Shown here piece by piece: positions 6,755 through 8,361 of a stretch of DNA of 8,361 bases. The stretch spans positions 1 through 8,361 of the forward strand of contig JALWQN010000028.1 of assembly GCA_027083115.1 (NCBI GenBank), given 5' to 3'. The notes beneath the pieces were generated by a model. That model made no database searches. It was not told where the DNA came from and was given only the letters and a program-made list of their open reading frames with translations. Positions within the stretch are counted from its first letter, which is position 1. Every line of letters starts with the position of its first letter. The translations under genes were made by a program, and so were the position numbers. Source of the DNA: Desulfurococcales archaeon (GTDB taxonomy: Archaea > Thermoproteota > Thermoprotei_A > Sulfolobales > NBVN01).

Positions 6755-6772
6755 TAGCAATACCTAAAAATT
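6749..6772. promoter_or_regulatory. Inverted repeat, candidate metal-regulator operator of feoB
   Basis: AATTTTTAG-CAATAC-CTAAAAATT is a perfect 9-bp inverted repeat with a 6-nt spacer. A second, nested palindrome CTAAAA-T-TTTTAG lies at 6745-6757. The sites are in the 95-bp gap between the DtxR-type regulator and feoB, upstream of or over the likely feoB promoter, the expected place for a repressor site. The AT-rich sequence does not match the bacterial DtxR/IdeR consensus closely, so assignment to this regulator rests on position and symmetry. Confidence 0.55.
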
Positions 6773-6793
6773 ACAGCAGCAGGGCCTTAAATT

Positions 6794-6809
6794 AAGTAAT
6801 TATTTACTT
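6794..6809. repeat. Small inverted repeat at the end of the regulator gene
   Basis: AAGTAA-TTAT-TTACTT is a perfect 6-bp inverted repeat with a 4-nt loop. It spans the TAA stop codon of the regulator gene (6800-6802). It could be a weak hairpin at the transcript end or another protein site; being short and AT-rich, it may also be chance. Confidence 0.3.
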
Positions 6810-7270
6810 CTTTCCTTCTTCTTCGGGCACTCAGGCAAATTACCTGAGTTTATGTATTCCTTAAACATCTGGAGCCATTTTGGGCTCTCCCTGCTCTTAA
6901 TGAAGAGGACGAACTTAGTTAGTAAATCCATGGTTTTTGGCGAGACCACATGCTCTATCTTGTGTGCGTCCTTAGTTGCTGTCTCCTCATCCAGCCCAAG
7001 AATTATGAGGAAGTCCTTAAGTATCTCGAACTTCCTAACTAGCTCTTTAGCCAACCCCATGCCTTTAGGAGTTAATGTGACCCCACCGTATTTCTCATAA
7101 TTAATTAGGTCGTCATCCTTAAGCTTCCTAAGCATTTCGGTGACTGTGGATGGGGAAACACCTAGGATGCGGGAGAGGTCCTTAACTCTTGCGTAGCCCT
7201 TCACCTTACTTACTGAGTATATGGCCTTCAAGTAGTCTTCTGCTCTAACGCTTCCGAGACCCTTAACCAT
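6800..7270 (-). CDS. DtxR/MntR-family metal-dependent transcriptional regulator
   Basis: A 156-residue protein with an N-terminal winged helix-turn-helix (about 8-70: EDYLKAIY, YARVKDLSRILGVSPSTVTEML, YEKYGGVTLTPKG) and the helical metal-binding and dimerisation domain (about 71-140: IEHVVS, LLTKF). There is no C-terminal SH3-like domain, so the architecture is that of MntR rather than full-length DtxR. By mental alignment to MntR and DtxR, Asp12, His103, Glu106 and His107 sit at primary-site positions. Lys15 replaces MntR Glu11, Phe81 replaces the conserved His of both families, Lys85 replaces DtxR Glu83, and Thr99 replaces DtxR His98. The start is an ATG with a TATA-like sequence about 22 nt upstream, suggesting a nearly leaderless transcript. 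It directly precedes feoB on the same strand and probably represses it when iron is plentiful; metal preference cannot be read from the sequence. Confidence 0.9.
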   Translation of the reverse strand: MVKGLGSVRAEDYLKAIYSVSKVKGYARVKDLSRILGVSPSTVTEMLRKLKDDDLINYEKYGGVTLTPKGMGLAKELVRKFEILKDFLIILGLDEETATKDAHKIEHVVSPKTMDLLTKFVLFIKSRESPKWLQMFKEYINSGNLPECPKKKERSK

Positions 7271-7284
7271 CGCTTCAGTACCTG

Positions 7285-7297
7285 CTAAAAATATATT
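7285..7297 (-). promoter_or_regulatory. Candidate TATA box of the regulator gene, overlapping an operator-like half-site
   Basis: The plus strand reads CTAAAAATATATT; on the minus strand this is AATATATTTTTAG, a strong TATA-like element centred about 22 nt before the ATG at 7270. That spacing fits a leaderless or nearly leaderless mRNA. CTAAAAAT at 7285-7292 equals half of the inverted repeat found before feoB, so autoregulation is possible, although the opposite half is missing. Confidence 0.45.
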
Positions 7298-7334
7298 GTT
7301 GTTGAGGAAATTATCTTTTAAGTAGTGGAGGTAA

Positions 7335-7341
7335 CCTTATA
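7335..7341 (+). promoter_or_regulatory. Weak candidate TATA box for the Nre gene
   Basis: CCTTATA in the 109-bp divergent gap could place a transcription start near 7365, giving a leader of about 15 nt before the TTG at 7380. CTTTTAAG at 7315-7322 is an alternative. Neither is strong. The rest of the gap between the two divergent genes shows nothing else I can name. Confidence 0.22.
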
Positions 7342-7379
7342 CATTCCTTAACGTAAACAATCCTAGGGTTTAAGGAAGG

Positions 7380-8361
7380 TTGAGGATTCCGTCAGAGCTC
7401 TGTGTGAAGTGCAAGGGATATAGGAGATTATGTGGCCTGCCTAAGTGCCCGATACTTGAGAGAGTCAGGTCCAACTATAGGGCAGTACTTACGGTTAAGG
7501 GCAGGTTTGTCGAGGGAGCCACGCCCCCAAGCGTTATTGTTGGGGAGTCAAGATATCCTACAGTCCCAGTGATCTATAATGTCCCTCCAGGAGTCAGGGG
7601 TGATGAAGCAAGGGAGTTTGATGATCCAGTCCATTGGTGGGGGAAACTAGGTCTTGATGAAATAATACGGAGAAGATCTTACCAAATAGCTTCTGTGTTG
7701 AGGGTTAAGGTAAATGATTTTGAGAGGCTCTATGAGCTAGAGGTCAGTACTGCGTCAGTCTCGGTAAGGCCCGTTGATTCTGAAGCACTGCTTAAGAAGC
7801 CGCCGAAACCTAAGCTGTCCTTCAGGTTAGGCATAGATCCTGTGGGTCCTTCAGCTGAGGCCGAAAGAATTAAGGTCGTAGGTAATTCATCGATGCCTAA
7901 GAAGCTCGAGAGGCTTGTGTGGGATGATTTAAGGGCTGACGAAGCCATTAAGGAGCTTTACTTGGGTGGCGTAGATAGGTATACGGCAATAAGGGCTCTG
8001 AGTTTGGGTCTCTTAGGTAGGTTAAGGAGAAGGAAATTGGTTCCTACGCGTTGGGCAATAACTGCAGTAGATAATGTACTGAGTAAGTTATTCATTAAGG
8101 AATTAACTCAGTATAAAGAAATTAATGATGTGGAGATATATTCCTCCGAGTACCTAGGTAATAAGTTCACAATAATTCTATATCCTGGTAGGTACGTTAG
8201 CGAGTGGCTCGAGGTTTGGTTCCCCCTAACCGTGTTCACTTCTGGGGCCTCAAGACCGGTAGTTGTTTATAATAGGGATTCAGGGCTAGGTAAAACAATA
8301 ACTCTTGACGGCGGCTTTGACGCTGCTAGGGAGGCCTTAACGGAAGCCCTATGGAGGAGAG
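7380..8361 (+). CDS. nre: Nre-family archaeal DNA repair protein (3' end outside window)
   Basis: Nre proteins are archaeal factors linked to repair of DNA damage; some bind PCNA through a C-terminal PIP motif and work with the Hef/XPF nuclease. The frame is open for 327 codons and runs off the edge; the family is usually about 400 residues. The start is TTG at 7380 (stop TAA at 7371, AAGG just upstream); it is the only start before the N-terminal zinc-type motif C8-x2-C11...C18...C23 (ELCVKCKGYRRLCGLPKCPIL). Family signatures follow: GATPPSIVVGESRYP (46-60), YNVPPGVRGDEAREFDDP (66-83), LGIDPVGPSA (150-159), VVGNSSMPKKLE (166-177) and RRRKLVPTRWAITAVDN (216-232). LDGGFDAAREA (309-319) matches the C-terminal domain. 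The PIP region, if present, lies beyond the window. It is transcribed divergently from the metal regulator, and no functional link is evident. Confidence 0.93.
   Translation, partial: MRIPSELCVKCKGYRRLCGLPKCPILERVRSNYRAVLTVKGRFVEGATPPSVIVGESRYPTVPVIYNVPPGVRGDEAREFDDPVHWWGKLGLDEIIRRRSYQIASVLRVKVNDFERLYELEVSTASVSVRPVDSEALLKKPPKPKLSFRLGIDPVGPSAEAERIKVVGNSSMPKKLERLVWDDLRADEAIKELYLGGVDRYTAIRALSLGLLGRLRRRKLVPTRWAITAVDNVLSKLFIKELTQYKEINDVEIYSSEYLGNKFTIILYPGRYVSEWLEVWFPLTVFTSGASRPVVVYNRDSGLGKTITLDGGFDAAREALTEALWRR

Noticed and set aside
7730..7948. Minus-strand open frame of 72 codons
   Set aside because: It lies opposite the Nre coding frame, which carries clear family motifs throughout.

Overview
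The window looks archaeal, most likely from a crenarchaeal-type (Thermoproteota) thermophile. It carries archaeal/eukaryotic-type translation factors (aIF5B and aRF1), an Nre DNA-repair protein found only in archaea, TATA-like boxes close to starts, several TTG starts and an aRF1 that reads like the crenarchaeal NIKL form. The lineage is inferred from protein character remembered from known families; no search was run.

Layout, left to right. A nucleoside diphosphate kinase gene (ndk, + strand) lacks only the first base of its start codon and ends at 419. It converges, with 13 bp between the stop codons, on a minus-strand block. Read in the direction of transcription, that block is: a DtxR/MntR-type metal regulator (7270-6800), the ferrous-iron transporter feoB (6704-4572), peptide chain release factor aRF1 (4471-3413, probably starting further upstream) and initiation factor aIF5B (3348-433). 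aIF5B is interrupted exactly in its P-loop by a 358-residue intein. Divergent from the regulator is an Nre gene (+ strand, from a TTG at 7380) that runs off the right edge. The window is almost all coding; the longest gaps are about 100 bp and hold promoters and operators.

Functionally, the regulator and feoB form an iron-uptake unit, with AT-rich palindromic operator candidates covering the feoB promoter. aRF1 and aIF5B are the translation pair: termination factor followed by subunit-joining initiation factor, each with its own candidate TATA box.

The points most worth a second look are these. (1) The catalytic GGQ of aRF1 reads GGW. (2) aRF1 has no legal start codon where its recognisable N-terminus begins. 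A good Shine-Dalgarno points at a UUU, and a short upstream reading frame ends at UAG just where a +1 shift would join it, a layout recalling bacterial prfB. (3) The intein in the aIF5B P-loop keeps its splicing residues, but both LAGLIDADG motifs have lost the catalytic acid. (4) The metal regulator lacks several of the usual metal ligands.
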